Below, one piece after another: positions 18,555 to 27,671 of a stretch of DNA of 64,000 nucleotides. The stretch's first letter is position 1; every line of letters begins with the position of its first letter. The DNA comes from UBA6059 sp040222235. Its GTDB lineage: Bacteria; Bacteroidota; Bacteroidia; Cytophagales; Cyclobacteriaceae. Position numbers and translations under genes: made by a program. Under the pieces are notes generated by a model. That model made no database searches, was not told the DNA's origin, and was given only the letters and a program-made list of their open reading frames with translations. The stretch is from NCBI GenBank assembly GCA_040222235.1, contig JAVKDO010000086.1, positions 37,516 to 101,515 of the forward strand, written 5' to 3'.

Positions 18555-19451
18555 CTAGCTCCTCGGGTGAAATTCGGTAATTACCTGACGCAAATAATCA
18601 CGGTCGAGGTGCGTGTAAATCTCGGTGGTAGTAATCGACTCATGACCGAGCATTTCCTGCACGGCGCGTAGGTCCGCACCGCCTTCGATGAGATGGGTAG
18701 CAAAGGAATGGCGAAAGGTGTGCGGGCTGATATTCTTCTCAATCCCAGCGATCTTCGCCAGGTTCTTAATAATGGTGAAGATCATCACACGCGTCAATTG
18801 CGCACCTCGGCGGTTGAGAAAAACGAACGACTCTTGACCTGGTTTGATGTTCATGTGCACCCGGTAGCCATCGATATACATATGAATGAACTTCTGGGCC
18901 GTTTTTCCGATAGGGACGAGCCGCTCCTTATTACCCTTGCCAATGACCCGCAGGAAACCCACATCAAAGTACAGGTTTTGCATACTCAGGTTGACTAGCT
19001 CACTCACCCTGAGACCGGAGCTGTAAAGTGTCTCGATGATCGCTCTATTCCGTGTACCCTCAGCGGTCGACATGTCAATAGCATCTAGCAGCTTGTCTAT
19101 CTCAACGACACTCAGCGTATCTGGGAGCTTCCGACCTAACTTGGGCGTATCGATGAGCTCCATCGGATCTCTCGTGATCTCACCCTCGAAAAGGAGGTAT
19201 TTGTAGAAGGACTTCAGCCCTGAAATGACGCGTGCCTGTGTATGAGCGGACAGACCCAGCTCGGCGACATATTCGATGAAGTCATGGAGATCAATACTTT
19301 CTATTTTTAGTGGGGACTTGTCGATTTTCTTGAGTTGAAGGAATTGCGCTAGCAAGCGAATGTCATGCAGGTAAGCCGCCACTGTATTCTCTGAGAGCGA
19401 CCGCTCTAGCTTCATATAGTTCTTGAATTGGCCGATGTACATCTCCCACAT
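18555..19451 (-). CDS. xerD: Tyrosine recombinase XerD
   Basis: 298 aa. The SAM-like N-terminal DNA-binding domain has YMKLERSLSENTVAAYLHDI and the catalytic domain carries SGLRVSEL (Arg I), VIGKGNKERLVP (beta-hairpin Lys), HTFRHSFATH (His/Arg), LGHESITTTEIYTH (His and nucleophile Tyr). Length and the lack of phage or island genes point to the housekeeping dimer-resolving recombinase rather than an integrase. It sits next to pyrD and near ftsK, whose motor activates it. The opposite-strand aroQ begins 106 bp away. XerC versus XerD cannot be fully separated by eye, but the motifs look closer to XerD. Confidence 0.9.
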   Translation of the reverse strand: MWEMYIGQFKNYMKLERSLSENTVAAYLHDIRLLAQFLQLKKIDKSPLKIESIDLHDFIEYVAELGLSAHTQARVISGLKSFYKYLLFEGEITRDPMELIDTPKLGRKLPDTLSVVEIDKLLDAIDMSTAEGTRNRAIIETLYSSGLRVSELVNLSMQNLYFDVGFLRVIGKGNKERLVPIGKTAQKFIHMYIDGYRVHMNIKPGQESFVFLNRRGAQLTRVMIFTIIKNLAKIAGIEKNISPHTFRHSFATHLIEGGADLRAVQEMLGHESITTTEIYTHLDRDYLRQVITEFHPRS

Positions 19452-19557
19452 GAGGCCTAATTTATCACAATATGCTGCCAGCGATCGTGATTTTCAGGTA
19501 AGATTTCTTAATATTCCAATCTGAAAGCAAATCACTGATCATAAGCGCTGCTCTGCC

Positions 19558-19980
19558 ATGAAACTCATTATCATCAACGGTCCCAATCTCAACTTGCTAG
19601 GTAAGCGTGAGAAAGACATTTATGGCAATCAGGATTTCGATAGTTTCTTCCTGTCATTGAAGACCAAATACCCTCAGGTGGAGCTCGAATACTTCCAAAG
19701 TAATCATGAAGGTGACTTGATTAACAAAATTCATGAAGTAGGATTTAGCTACCATGGTATGATCATCAATGGCGCTGGGTTTACTCATACTTCTGTTGCC
19801 CTTCGAGACGCGATCGCTGCGGTCACCACTCCTGCCGTCGAAGTACACATCTCCAATATCGGTGCGCGAGAGCCTTTTCGCGAGCACAGCTATCTGACTG
19901 CCGTGTGCGTCGGGATCATATCAGGTCTAGGCTTGGACGGTTATGCTTTGGGCATCCAATATTTCATCAATAAGCCTTAA
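19558..19980 (+). CDS. aroQ: 3-dehydroquinate dehydratase, type II
   Basis: 140 aa. It starts MKLIIINGPNLNLLGKRE, the type II signature with the catalytic Tyr soon after (DIYG), and contains IINGAGFTHTSVALRDAI, EVHISNI and REPFREHSY (catalytic His). This dodecameric enzyme dehydrates 3-dehydroquinate in the shikimate pathway. The SerC-like aminotransferase gene starts 2 bp after its stop, so the two are co-transcribed. Confidence 0.95.
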   Translation: MKLIIINGPNLNLLGKREKDIYGNQDFDSFFLSLKTKYPQVELEYFQSNHEGDLINKIHEVGFSYHGMIINGAGFTHTSVALRDAIAAVTTPAVEVHISNIGAREPFREHSYLTAVCVGIISGLGLDGYALGIQYFINKP

Positions 19981-19982
19981 AG

Positions 19983-21050
19983 GTGTTTAAAGCAACCTTC
20001 TACCCAGGCCCCTCTCGCATCTACAGCAATGTGACGGAATATATATTAGATGCCTACCGAGAAGGCATCTTGTCGATCAACCACCGCAGTGAGGAATTTG
20101 CCGAGCTGATGATCGACCTCAAAGCCCAGCTCTATAACAAACTCAATATCCCAGCAGACTATGAAATCGTCTTTGCCTCCAGTGCGACCGAATGTTGGGA
20201 AATGATCGCCCAGTCGCTGATACAAGATCAATCCTATCACATTTATAATGGTGCCTTTGGTGAAAAATGGAAGACCTACACCGCCAGGGTCATTGATACT
20301 ATTGACCATCACAGCTTTGACTGTCAGGAGGAGTTGGACGTTGCTGCCCTTGACCTACCGGAAAAAACAGAGTGCATCTGCATCACGCACAACGAGACTT
20401 CCAACGGCACGCAGCTAAGTAATGCTTCGATACGTGAAATCAAAAAGAAGTACCCTGATCCATTGATTGCTGTGGATGCAACTTCCTCGATGGCTGGTAT
20501 AGCGCTTGATTTTGCGGTAGCAGATGTCTGGTTTGCCTCTGTACAGAAATGCTTCGGACTACCTGCTGGTCTAGCTGTAATGATACTTTCACCGAAGGCA
20601 GTCGCTCGTGCTGCTGAGATCAACGAAAATAGCAGGTACAACAGTCTTAATTTTGTGCTGGACAATTATCGCAAGAACCAGGCTCCCTATACACCCAATG
20701 TGCTCAACCTGTATCTGCTCAGTCGCACAATGAGTAAAAACAAAAAAATAGGTGATATTGACGATAAAGTGGAGGCGAGATATCAAGACTGGTGCAATCA
20801 TATCGAGAGCTTGTCAGGGTTGAGCTTAATGATCAAAGATGAGGCAGTGAGATCCAGAACAGTACTTTGCATCGAGGGTGAACCCGGCTTGATTTCAGAA
20901 TTAAAGCAGGAAGCCCGAAAGAATGGGCTCATCGTTGGGAATGGCTATGGCGAGTGGCAGTCCACCACTTTTCGCATTGCCAACTTTCCCGCGATTAAGT
21001 CCAAAGAGATTGCCAACTTCCAGAAGTTTCTAAGCAGAAAATATAGCTAG
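19983..21050 (+). CDS. Class V aminotransferase (phosphoserine aminotransferase-like)
   Basis: 355 aa with a GTG start 2 bp after aroQ. The opening FKATFYPGPSRIY and SINHRS resemble SerC-type fold I enzymes. PLP residues are visible in IAVDATSSMAG (Asp contacting the pyridine nitrogen) and FASVQKCFGLPAG (Schiff-base Lys). It may make phosphoserine or act on another small amino donor; motifs specific to true SerC are not all clear, so I keep it at family level. Its position behind aroQ suggests an amino-acid biosynthesis role. Confidence 0.8.
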   Translation: MFKATFYPGPSRIYSNVTEYILDAYREGILSINHRSEEFAELMIDLKAQLYNKLNIPADYEIVFASSATECWEMIAQSLIQDQSYHIYNGAFGEKWKTYTARVIDTIDHHSFDCQEELDVAALDLPEKTECICITHNETSNGTQLSNASIREIKKKYPDPLIAVDATSSMAGIALDFAVADVWFASVQKCFGLPAGLAVMILSPKAVARAAEINENSRYNSLNFVLDNYRKNQAPYTPNVLNLYLLSRTMSKNKKIGDIDDKVEARYQDWCNHIESLSGLSLMIKDEAVRSRTVLCIEGEPGLISELKQEARKNGLIVGNGYGEWQSTTFRIANFPAIKSKEIANFQKFLSRKYS

Positions 21051-21108
21051 CAATTCCCCTTTTTTCTCTGCGCGCTATTTCTACATTTGCGGCTCAATTT
21101 TTAAGGCC

Positions 21109-21684
21109 ATGTTCCAATTCAAAGAGATTATTTCTGTCAGCCTGATCCTCTTCTCAGTGATCGACATACTGGGCAATGTGCCCATCATTATTGACCTGCG
21201 AAAGAAGGCTGGTCATATCCAGTCCGAAAAAGCCACTTTAGTGGCTGGACTGATCATGGTGGTCTTCCTATTCCTGGGTGAGAGCATATTATCGCTGTTT
21301 GGTATTGATATCTCTTCATTTGCCATTACAGGCGCGATTATCATGTTCATTATGGGTATGGAGATGGTTCTCGGGCGCAATTTTTTCAAAACCGATCCCG
21401 CTGAGTTGCAGAGTTCCTCTATTGTGCCACTCGCCTTTCCGTTGATCGCTGGTGCGGGTACGATGACATCTCTCCTCTCGTTAAGAGCTGAATACGCATT
21501 AGCGAATATCCTGGTGGGTATAGTACTCAACCTGCTACTGGTCTATCTGGTACTCAAGACCAGTGGCTGGCTGGAAAGAAAAATTGGTGCCGCAGGCTTT
21601 AGTATTCTTCGCAAGGTCTTTGGCGTTATCTTGCTTTCAATAGCTATCAAACTCTTTAAAACCTCGATCACGACATTATGGTAG
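21109..21684 (+). CDS. MarC-family (UPF0056) inner membrane protein
   Basis: 191 aa with six predicted membrane segments. Family landmarks are LFSVIDILGNVPIII near the N-terminus, GAIIMFIMGMEMVLG in the middle and PLAFPLIAGAGTMTS, which are typical of MarC/YchE proteins. Despite the name, no drug export role is established; some relatives are proposed amino-acid exporters. It follows the aminotransferase by 58 bp on the same strand. Confidence 0.88.
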   Translation: MFQFKEIISVSLILFSVIDILGNVPIIIDLRKKAGHIQSEKATLVAGLIMVVFLFLGESILSLFGIDISSFAITGAIIMFIMGMEMVLGRNFFKTDPAELQSSSIVPLAFPLIAGAGTMTSLLSLRAEYALANILVGIVLNLLLVYLVLKTSGWLERKIGAAGFSILRKVFGVILLSIAIKLFKTSITTLW

Positions 21685-21767
21685 TGAAATACGTAGATGA
21701 ATACTGATATAGCTAAATTAATAGCTCAAGGTATAAAACATTTTTTCACATTCAATTAAGATATGTT

Positions 21768-22340
21768 ATGAACCGATCTAAAGCACTAGCTGTCATACTC
21801 TCCATCACTTTTTCTTCAATTTCGCCGACCTTGGCACAAGAAAAAGTAGACTTGGCTCCAACTCAGTTCACTGTGAGCTTCTTACCGTTAATGGCACATC
21901 TGGAAAGTAAGCTGACTGACCATCAATCAGTGACCTTCGGTGGGGGATTGGCCTACAGCGCCTATTATTCTGAGATCAATGGAGAAGGCGAATTTGAGTT
22001 TTATACTACTCCATTTCTGACTGCCTCGTTAAGAAATTACTACAATCGAAAGTTTGTCCGAAAAGATAACCTCAAGCAAAATTCAGGTAACTACGTGGCT
22101 TTTTTAGCCAGCTACCAATTTGACACCATAGCTGATATCGATGGCTTAAGTATGGTAGAGACAGATCTCAATTCTTTTACTATTGGGCCAGTTTGGGGCT
22201 TCCAGCGAAATTATGGAAGTGGTATCCATTTCGATCTGAGTATAGGTCTTGGCTACCGCAATGGTCAGTCCAACGAGGTGTTCAAAATAGAAGAAGGACT
22301 AACATTTATTGGAGGATTCGAACTAGGCTTCAGGCTTTAG
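21768..22340 (+). CDS. Small outer membrane beta-barrel protein
   Basis: 190 aa with a signal peptide (AVILSITFSSISPTLAQ). The mature part is alternating beta-strand sequence with aromatic girdles (GLAYSAYYSEI, FLTASLRNYYNRKF, FDLSIGLGYRNG) and ends in the hydrophobic strand FELGFRL, as expected of an 8- to 10-strand barrel. Ligand or function unknown. Probably a single-gene unit between the MarC-family gene and rnhA. Confidence 0.7.
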   Translation: MNRSKALAVILSITFSSISPTLAQEKVDLAPTQFTVSFLPLMAHLESKLTDHQSVTFGGGLAYSAYYSEINGEGEFEFYTTPFLTASLRNYYNRKFVRKDNLKQNSGNYVAFLASYQFDTIADIDGLSMVETDLNSFTIGPVWGFQRNYGSGIHFDLSIGLGYRNGQSNEVFKIEEGLTFIGGFELGFRL

Positions 22341-22412
22341 TTTTATGTTGATCCCATTTCAAGGTAGTATGCATTCTCTCATCAAATCAAAAAAGAAACC
22401 TCTCTCGACCAT

Positions 22413-22871
22413 ATGGTAACGATCTACACGGACGGCTCTTCACGTGGCAACCCAGGCCCTGGGGGCTATGGCACAGTGATGCTTTACAAAGGTCATCGCA
22501 AGGAGCTCTCGGAAGGCTTTCGTAAGACGACCAACAACCGGATGGAGCTCCTGGCGGTGATCGCAGGTCTGGAGGCTTTGACCAAGGAAGGGGTAGAAGT
22601 ACTTATCTACTCCGACTCAAAGTATGTGGTAGATGCTGTCGAAAAAGGCTGGCTCTGGGGGTGGGTCAAGAAGAACTTCAAAGGGAAGCAGAACCGTGAC
22701 CTCTGGGAGCGATTCATTCCCGCCTACCGGAAACACAAGGTGAAATTCAAATGGGTGAAAGGTCATGCCGGTATCCCAGAAAACGAGCGGTGTGATCAAT
22801 TGGCGGTAGCCGCGGCTGAGAGTGCTGGTCTGGAGCCGGATCATTGGTATGAGCAAAACGCAGCGACGTGA
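22413..22871 (+). CDS. rnhA: Ribonuclease HI
   Basis: 152 aa. All catalytic positions are visible: Asp7 in YTDGSSRGNPGPGGYG, Glu45 in NRMELLAV, Asp68 in YSDSKYV, His118 in VKGHAG and Asp128 in ERCDQLA. A basic handle region (VKKNFKGKQNRDLW) is kept. It degrades RNA in RNA-DNA hybrids. One exact copy of the over-represented decamer (reverse orientation, 22723-22732) lies in this gene. Confidence 0.96.
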   Translation: MVTIYTDGSSRGNPGPGGYGTVMLYKGHRKELSEGFRKTTNNRMELLAVIAGLEALTKEGVEVLIYSDSKYVVDAVEKGWLWGWVKKNFKGKQNRDLWERFIPAYRKHKVKFKWVKGHAGIPENERCDQLAVAAAESAGLEPDHWYEQNAAT

Positions 22872-23248
22872 CTGAGAGATCAGCACTGATACTTTAAGTA
22901 GGAGTTTTCGGCAGACCTTCCTTCTGCTGTTCAACAGCCTCCTTCCGAAACCTAAAGGGCTTTACCTACTTTTCCCTCTACTGGAAACAGCTATCTTCTG
23001 CCAAGTACATCGCTCATAATATTCTCTAAAATTTACTACTCGTGAAAGCAACAGAAATTGCTCAATAGAGACTAGCTATTTGATGATCAGTATAGTATGA
23101 CAAAATTCTACTTGTAGCTTTAAGGAAAATAACGCACATTATGTACGTTGGCATGTAATTGGCGGCAATACTCGAAGAACGTCTAATGAAAAATAGCCCA
23201 ACAATTGTCGATGCTGCCAAAATTAATAATTGCAACTTTCGGGAAGCA
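22872..23248. other. Non-coding stretch after rnhA
   Basis: No frame here has a recognisable protein. The sequence is AT-rich and without a clear terminator; repeat copy A begins just after it. I see nothing else supportable. Confidence 0.5.
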
Positions 23249-23254
23249 AAATAA

Positions 23255-23430
23255 AAAATTTCTTGAAACCAACTATCCCCGAGGCAAGCCGTCGGGGTAT
23301 TTCGCTGGTTTCATTTTGATCTGAAGATCAAAAACCGAAATTATTTATTTGGATCCCCGCCTTCGCCGGGATGACGTTTTTATTGGAACCCCGAGGCAGA
23401 GCCTCGAGGAATTCTTTGGATTAATTATCG
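23255..23430. repeat. Mosaic palindromic repeat, copy A
   Basis: About 175 bp that recurs with inserts at 24045-24277. It is built from nested small hairpins: a GAAACCAAC/GCTGGTTTC pair, a CCCCGA..TCGGGG hairpin, a GGATCCCCGCC..GGGATGACG hairpin and a CCTCGAGG-type hairpin. The two copies bracket the VOC gene at 23469-23894. Confidence 0.85.
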
Positions 23431-23468
23431 AATTGACAGTTTTGGGTTTTAACACAAATTCAAAAAAA

Positions 23469-23894
23469 ATGAAAACAGCAACATTTCTAACATTCGTAGG
23501 TGATCAATGCGGAAAGGCTGAAGAAGCGATAAACTTCTACACTTCTATCTTTCCGAATTCGGAGATTAAAAGCATCATAAAATACCTGGAAGGAGAGGCT
23601 GGAGGAACACCGGACCTTATCAAATATGGGGTATTCACATTGAATGGTACAGAGTATATGGTTTCCGAAAGCAACTATAATCACGCTTGGTCATTTACAC
23701 CAGGGGTATCACTTTTCGTAGAATGTGACTCTGAAAAGGAGATACAAACTTTATTCGAAAAACTCTCTTCAAATGGAGGGCAGATAATGGTCCCTCTTGA
23801 CAGCTACGGTCCAGAGAATTACGGCTTTGGTAAAAAATTTGGATGGTGTGAAGACAAATATGGTATTTCATGGCAACTCAATCTTTCAGAATAA
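23469..23894 (+). CDS. VOC-superfamily protein, PhnB/YjdN-like
   Basis: 141 aa from the ATG at 23469; the frame is open further upstream but only through repeat copy A. FLTFVGDQCGKAEEAINFYT and the FGKKFGWCEDKYGISWQL ending are typical of the PhnB-like (formerly 3-demethylubiquinone methyltransferase-like) VOC group, where the C-terminal Trp/Gln motif closes the fold. Enzymatic role unknown. It is bracketed by the two copies of the mosaic repeat, as if the gene and repeats had moved or recombined together. Confidence 0.8.
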   Translation: MKTATFLTFVGDQCGKAEEAINFYTSIFPNSEIKSIIKYLEGEAGGTPDLIKYGVFTLNGTEYMVSESNYNHAWSFTPGVSLFVECDSEKEIQTLFEKLSSNGGQIMVPLDSYGPENYGFGKKFGWCEDKYGISWQLNLSE

Positions 23895-24044
23895 ACTAGA
23901 ATACAAGCCGAGCTACCTATTGGATTAATGAAATGTAACTACTACCAACATTTCATATGAAATCAGAGCACCCTGAGGGATGCAACGCTTTGTATACTGA
24001 CTGGAACAGGTCAATGTTTCCTAAGGAAAGGAAATACCGTGGAT

Positions 24045-24277
24045 AATAAAAAATTTCTTGAAACCAACTATCCCCTGGTCGGGCACCCCGAGGCAAGCCG
24101 TCGGGGTACCCATCTGCCGACGAGGCAGGTTTCGCTGGTTTCATACTCAATCAAGTTGAGCACATGTTTTGATCTGAAGATCAAAAACCGAAATTATTTA
24201 TTTGGATCCCCGCCTTCGCGGGGATGACGTTTTTATTGGAACCCCGAGGCAGAGCCTCGAGGAATTCTTTGGATTAA
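24045..24277. repeat. Mosaic palindromic repeat, copy B
   Basis: Second and longer copy of the repeat at 23255-23430. It carries two insertions relative to copy A (near 24073-24085 and 24104-24125, the latter adding a CTGCC..GGCAG hairpin) and a third near 24146-24165. Its end lies 14 bp before the next gene, close to an AAGGAG ribosome-binding sequence. Confidence 0.85.
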
Positions 24278-24290
24278 GAAGTAAGGAGTA

Positions 24291-25190
24291 ATGAAATCTG
24301 TAACAGTAAATGGTAAGACCTATGGCTTGGTCGCCAATTTCAAGCACAACAGTGAACTAAGAAGAAGCTTCAATAGACTGACTGAAGATACCTACGGGTT
24401 TTCTTTTGAAGCGTGGTATCAGGACGGTTATTGGGGAGAGAGGTATATCCCTTATTCGTTGTTGGATGGGGACAGGGTTATATCTAATGTCTCAGTTAGC
24501 ACTATTGAGTTTATCATCGAGGGAGGAAACAAGCTAGGCGTACAAATTGGCACGGTGATGACGGACAAAGAATATCGAAAGCAAGGCCTCAATAGGATTA
24601 TCATGAATCAAGTATTGGATGAATGGAAAGACAAGGCTGATTTTATGTATCTCTTCGCCAATGATACTGTTCTTGATTTCTATCCAAAGTTTGACTTTGA
24701 GCAAGCAGATGAATATGAACATTCAAGGTTGATTTCAGTCGATAACCTTTCTTCAGAAGCCAAAAAACTTAATATCGAAGATGAAAAAGACTTAGCGCTT
24801 TTGGTGGAAACTGTCAATAATTCAATACCAGTTGCTAAGGTGTCTATGCATGACAACACTTCCTTAATAATGTTCTATTGTACTTCATTTATGAAGAACA
24901 ACATCTACTATCTGGATGAATTAGAAGCCATTGTTATTGCTGACTTTGTGGGAGATACACTCCATATCAATGACGTGTTCTCGATTGTAGATGCTAGTAT
25001 TGAAGACATAGTTGCTGCCCTTGTACGAAGAGATACAAAAAAAGTAGTCATGGGGTTCACACCCATAGATGACACTAATTATGAGAGCGACTTACTAAAA
25101 CAAGAAGGTACAACACTCTTTGTCTATAAGGGTCAGATTGATTTCTTCAGAGAAAACGATTGTATGTTTCCGCTGCTATCGCATGCTTGA
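24291..25190 (+). CDS. GNAT family N-acetyltransferase
   Basis: 299 aa with a good AAGGAG ribosome-binding site 5 bp upstream. The GNAT core is visible around residues 60-130: VIGTVMTDKEYRKQGLNR-like acetyl-CoA loop (IGTVMTDKEYRKQGLNRI), then LFANDTVLDFYPKFDF, the late strand-loop-helix of the fold. A long C-terminal extension (about 150 aa) of mixed alpha/beta follows, as in Eis-like two-domain acetyltransferases. Substrate unknown. It lies immediately after repeat copy B. Confidence 0.78.
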   Translation: MKSVTVNGKTYGLVANFKHNSELRRSFNRLTEDTYGFSFEAWYQDGYWGERYIPYSLLDGDRVISNVSVSTIEFIIEGGNKLGVQIGTVMTDKEYRKQGLNRIIMNQVLDEWKDKADFMYLFANDTVLDFYPKFDFEQADEYEHSRLISVDNLSSEAKKLNIEDEKDLALLVETVNNSIPVAKVSMHDNTSLIMFYCTSFMKNNIYYLDELEAIVIADFVGDTLHINDVFSIVDASIEDIVAALVRRDTKKVVMGFTPIDDTNYESDLLKQEGTTLFVYKGQIDFFRENDCMFPLLSHA

Positions 25191-25290
25191 GTAAAAAATA
25201 GAGTCAAGCTTTGAAGCTGAATAAGATAAAATCTCCTAGCGTATAAAGCACCTTGAAACATGCTTTGTACCGAACGATACCTGCCTTTAC

Positions 25291-25959
25291 ATGAACCTTG
25301 TAATTTTTGACATTGATGGAACAATAGTAGATTCAGTCTCGGCGGATGATCAATGCTTTATTCAATCCTTTGAAGATTTACACAACATTGATTTATCCCA
25401 ATCTGACTGGCACGATTTCCGGCATGTCACCGATAGTGGATTAACGATTGAGATTTTCGAAACACACTTTGGAAGAAAACCTCTTGATGAAGAAGTTCAG
25501 GAGCTAAAGGACTACTTCTACAAGCTTCTGACCCAACGAAGCAATGACATAACTGAAATTCGCGGTGCTAAGAATACACTAACCTCATTCATTGACAATC
25601 CAAAAATATCCATCGCGTTTGCAACCGGAGGATGGAGAGAAACTGCCTTACTTAAACTCTCCACAATTGGGTTTGAACTTGGCGATCTAATACTTACCTC
25701 AGCCAACGAACACTTTGACAGATCTGAAATTACCAAGCTCGCCATTGACACGTCGCTGCAAGTCGAGAATCTGGATTCATTTGAGACGATCACCTACATT
25801 GGAGATGGGCTCTGGGACTTAAAGACTGCACAACGGTTAGGAATCAACTTTATCGGTATCGACTACCATCAGAACAACAAATTGATCAAGGTAGGTGCTG
25901 CAAAGGTGGTTACTGACTTAACCGACCCGCAAAAAATAATTGAATGGATAGATAGCTAA
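25291..25959 (+). CDS. HAD-superfamily hydrolase
   Basis: 222 aa. HAD motif I is VIFDIDGTIVDS (nucleophile Asp), motif II is around IAFATGGWRET (Thr/Ser), and motif IV is TYIGDGLWDLKTA. A helical cap lies between motifs I and II (about residues 20-90), as in phosphoglycolate phosphatase-like enzymes. Likely a small-molecule phosphatase of unknown substrate. A MITE-like element begins 12 bp after its stop. Confidence 0.83.
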   Translation: MNLVIFDIDGTIVDSVSADDQCFIQSFEDLHNIDLSQSDWHDFRHVTDSGLTIEIFETHFGRKPLDEEVQELKDYFYKLLTQRSNDITEIRGAKNTLTSFIDNPKISIAFATGGWRETALLKLSTIGFELGDLILTSANEHFDRSEITKLAIDTSLQVENLDSFETITYIGDGLWDLKTAQRLGINFIGIDYHQNNKLIKVGAAKVVTDLTDPQKIIEWIDS

Positions 25960-25970
25960 TAGAACCTCTT

Positions 25971-26282
25971 AACCTGAGTCCGACTTTAAAAGCACTCTAA
26001 AATTGTCATATCGCAGTGCAGCGGAGATATCTTCTTAAAAAAGGGGAAAGAACTATATTCTCATTTCGGTTTTAGCATTAATAAGGTTTCTCCTATCGTA
26101 CCAATGACGTATTCTTGTAAACTTCTGAAAATGAGTCTCTTTCGATAAACTCAAGATGACAATCATTTTCAGAATCGACAGTACCAACGTCATTCTAATT
26201 TGTCCGTTTGGAACCCAAATGTTATGTCTCGAAAAGACAATTTTAGAGTGCTTTTAAAGGTTTGATTAATTGAACTCGGGTT
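25971..26282. mobile_element. MITE-like element, copy 1 (312 bp)
   Basis: The ends are inverted repeats: AACCTGAGT..ACTCGGGTT outside and a perfect 24-bp pair inside (CTTTAAAAGCACTCTAAAATTGTC at 25985-26008 and its complement at 26237-26260). No coding frame. A second, shorter copy in the opposite orientation is at 51603-51785, sharing the CATATCGCAG..GGAGATATCTTCTT segment and GGTTTCTCCTATCGTA. Confidence 0.8.
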
Positions 26283-26412
26283 CTTAATGCATAGGGTGAA
26301 ACATTCCAGGTATGTAAGAAATACCCAATATTGAAAATGAATGAGCGGGCGGAAGTCATATAATCTGCAGGTGCTTTCTAATCTCTACTCCTCTTGAAAC
26401 GTTACGTACATT

Positions 26413-27507
26413 ATGAGAATTGCAGTGCTTTCAATCGTCCATGTTCTATCCATTTGCACATTCACTTTGGGGCAGCATACTTACGAGTATTCAGAGCCGG
26501 AAATGCTAACAGATGGTTGGCCAACTAATAATCTAAGATCTCTAAATATTGATACCACGAATATTTATCGGCTATTCGAAGAGCTACAAAATCAGGAACA
26601 TGAGATCCACAGCATACTCGTATTGAAAAACAGTGAAATGATCATTGAAGAGTATTTCGGTGAAAACTCCGCCAACACTCAGCACGATCTGCGTTCAGCT
26701 ACCAAAAGTATTACGTCGATTCTAATGGGGATCGCCATTGATAAGGGAATAATTGAAAGCGTCGACGATCCTATATCCAAATATGTGAAGGGTCTTGCGC
26801 CTAAAAAAAATAGAGATGAACGAAAGGCGAAGATTACCATCAGACATCTTTTGACCATGTCAACCGGGCTCGATTGTAACGATTGGGATAAGAAATCAAA
26901 AGGGCAAGAGGATAGAGTGTTCAAGAGCACTGATTGGCTCCAAACCTTCCTGGACTTACCTATGATCAACGAGCCCGGTACAGTTGCTAGCTATTGTACA
27001 ATGGGACAGGTTTTTGCAGCAGAGATAATTAGTCAAGCTTCTGGGATGACACTCGACGAATTTGCGCAATCTCATTTATTTGACCCGTTGAATATTACCA
27101 ATGTCAGTTGGGGACACACCTCCAAAAAAGAAGTGCTTCCGTCTGCTAGACGCCTCTATATGACCTCAAGGGATATGGCGAAGATTGGACAGTTACTACT
27201 TGATCGCGGTAAGTGGAACGGTATCCCAATTGTATCTGAAGCATGGATTGATGAATCAACGACTGAAAAAACGAAAATAACAGGAATTGACTATGGCTTT
27301 TTGTGGTGGGAAATCCCCTTTAAGGTGAATGAAAATGTGATTCAATCTATAGTCGCTACCGGAAATGGAGGACAGTACATCACGGTTTTTCCCGATCTGG
27401 ATATTGTTGCTGTATTCACTGGTGGGGCATACAATTCTCAAGATGACAAGCTGCCTTTTGCAATAATGACTAACGTTATGCTACCTGCATTAATGGCCGA
27501 AAATTAA
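26413..27507 (+). CDS. Exported serine hydrolase, class C beta-lactamase-like
   Basis: 364 aa with a signal peptide ending near residue 20 (LSICTFTLGQ). The SxxK nucleophile motif is Ser95-Ala-Thr-Lys98 (RSATKSITS). The second motif, usually YxN, appears as SYCTMG, so the Asn is replaced; the third region is ATGNGGQYI. LTMSTGLDCNDWD and WWEIP fit the beta-lactamase-related esterase/peptidase family rather than a true resistance enzyme. Periplasmic. The 44-bp palindrome and MarR gene follow on the same strand. Confidence 0.8.
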   Translation: MRIAVLSIVHVLSICTFTLGQHTYEYSEPEMLTDGWPTNNLRSLNIDTTNIYRLFEELQNQEHEIHSILVLKNSEMIIEEYFGENSANTQHDLRSATKSITSILMGIAIDKGIIESVDDPISKYVKGLAPKKNRDERKAKITIRHLLTMSTGLDCNDWDKKSKGQEDRVFKSTDWLQTFLDLPMINEPGTVASYCTMGQVFAAEIISQASGMTLDEFAQSHLFDPLNITNVSWGHTSKKEVLPSARRLYMTSRDMAKIGQLLLDRGKWNGIPIVSEAWIDESTTEKTKITGIDYGFLWWEIPFKVNENVIQSIVATGNGGQYITVFPDLDIVAVFTGGAYNSQDDKLPFAIMTNVMLPALMAEN

Positions 27508-27610
27508 GGCTCTTCGAGATGCACAACCATATATCCCTAGCAAAGAACGTGATTGACAATCGTCTCTATAATCGTCTGTAAAAGTACCAATTTGGGTAAT
27601 TAAAAACATA

Positions 27611-27654
27611 AAGTATAATAATTTACGCAGTTAACTGCGTAAATTATTATACTT
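27611..27654. promoter_or_regulatory. 44-bp perfect palindrome upstream of the marR-type gene
   Basis: Two 22-bp arms with no spacer, centred on GTTAAC (core ACGCAGTTAACTGCGT), ending 17 bp before the MarR start. A Bacteroidota-like -7 element (TATACTTG) overlaps its right end. It is best explained as an operator for the adjacent regulator; no T-run follows, which argues against a terminator. Confidence 0.7.
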
Positions 27655-27671
27655 GTACAAACTCAAGTAGT

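Noticed and set aside
18555..19451. xerD as the integrase of a mobile island
   Set aside because: Full housekeeping-length Xer protein between pyrD and aroQ, near ftsK, with no attachment-site repeats or cargo.
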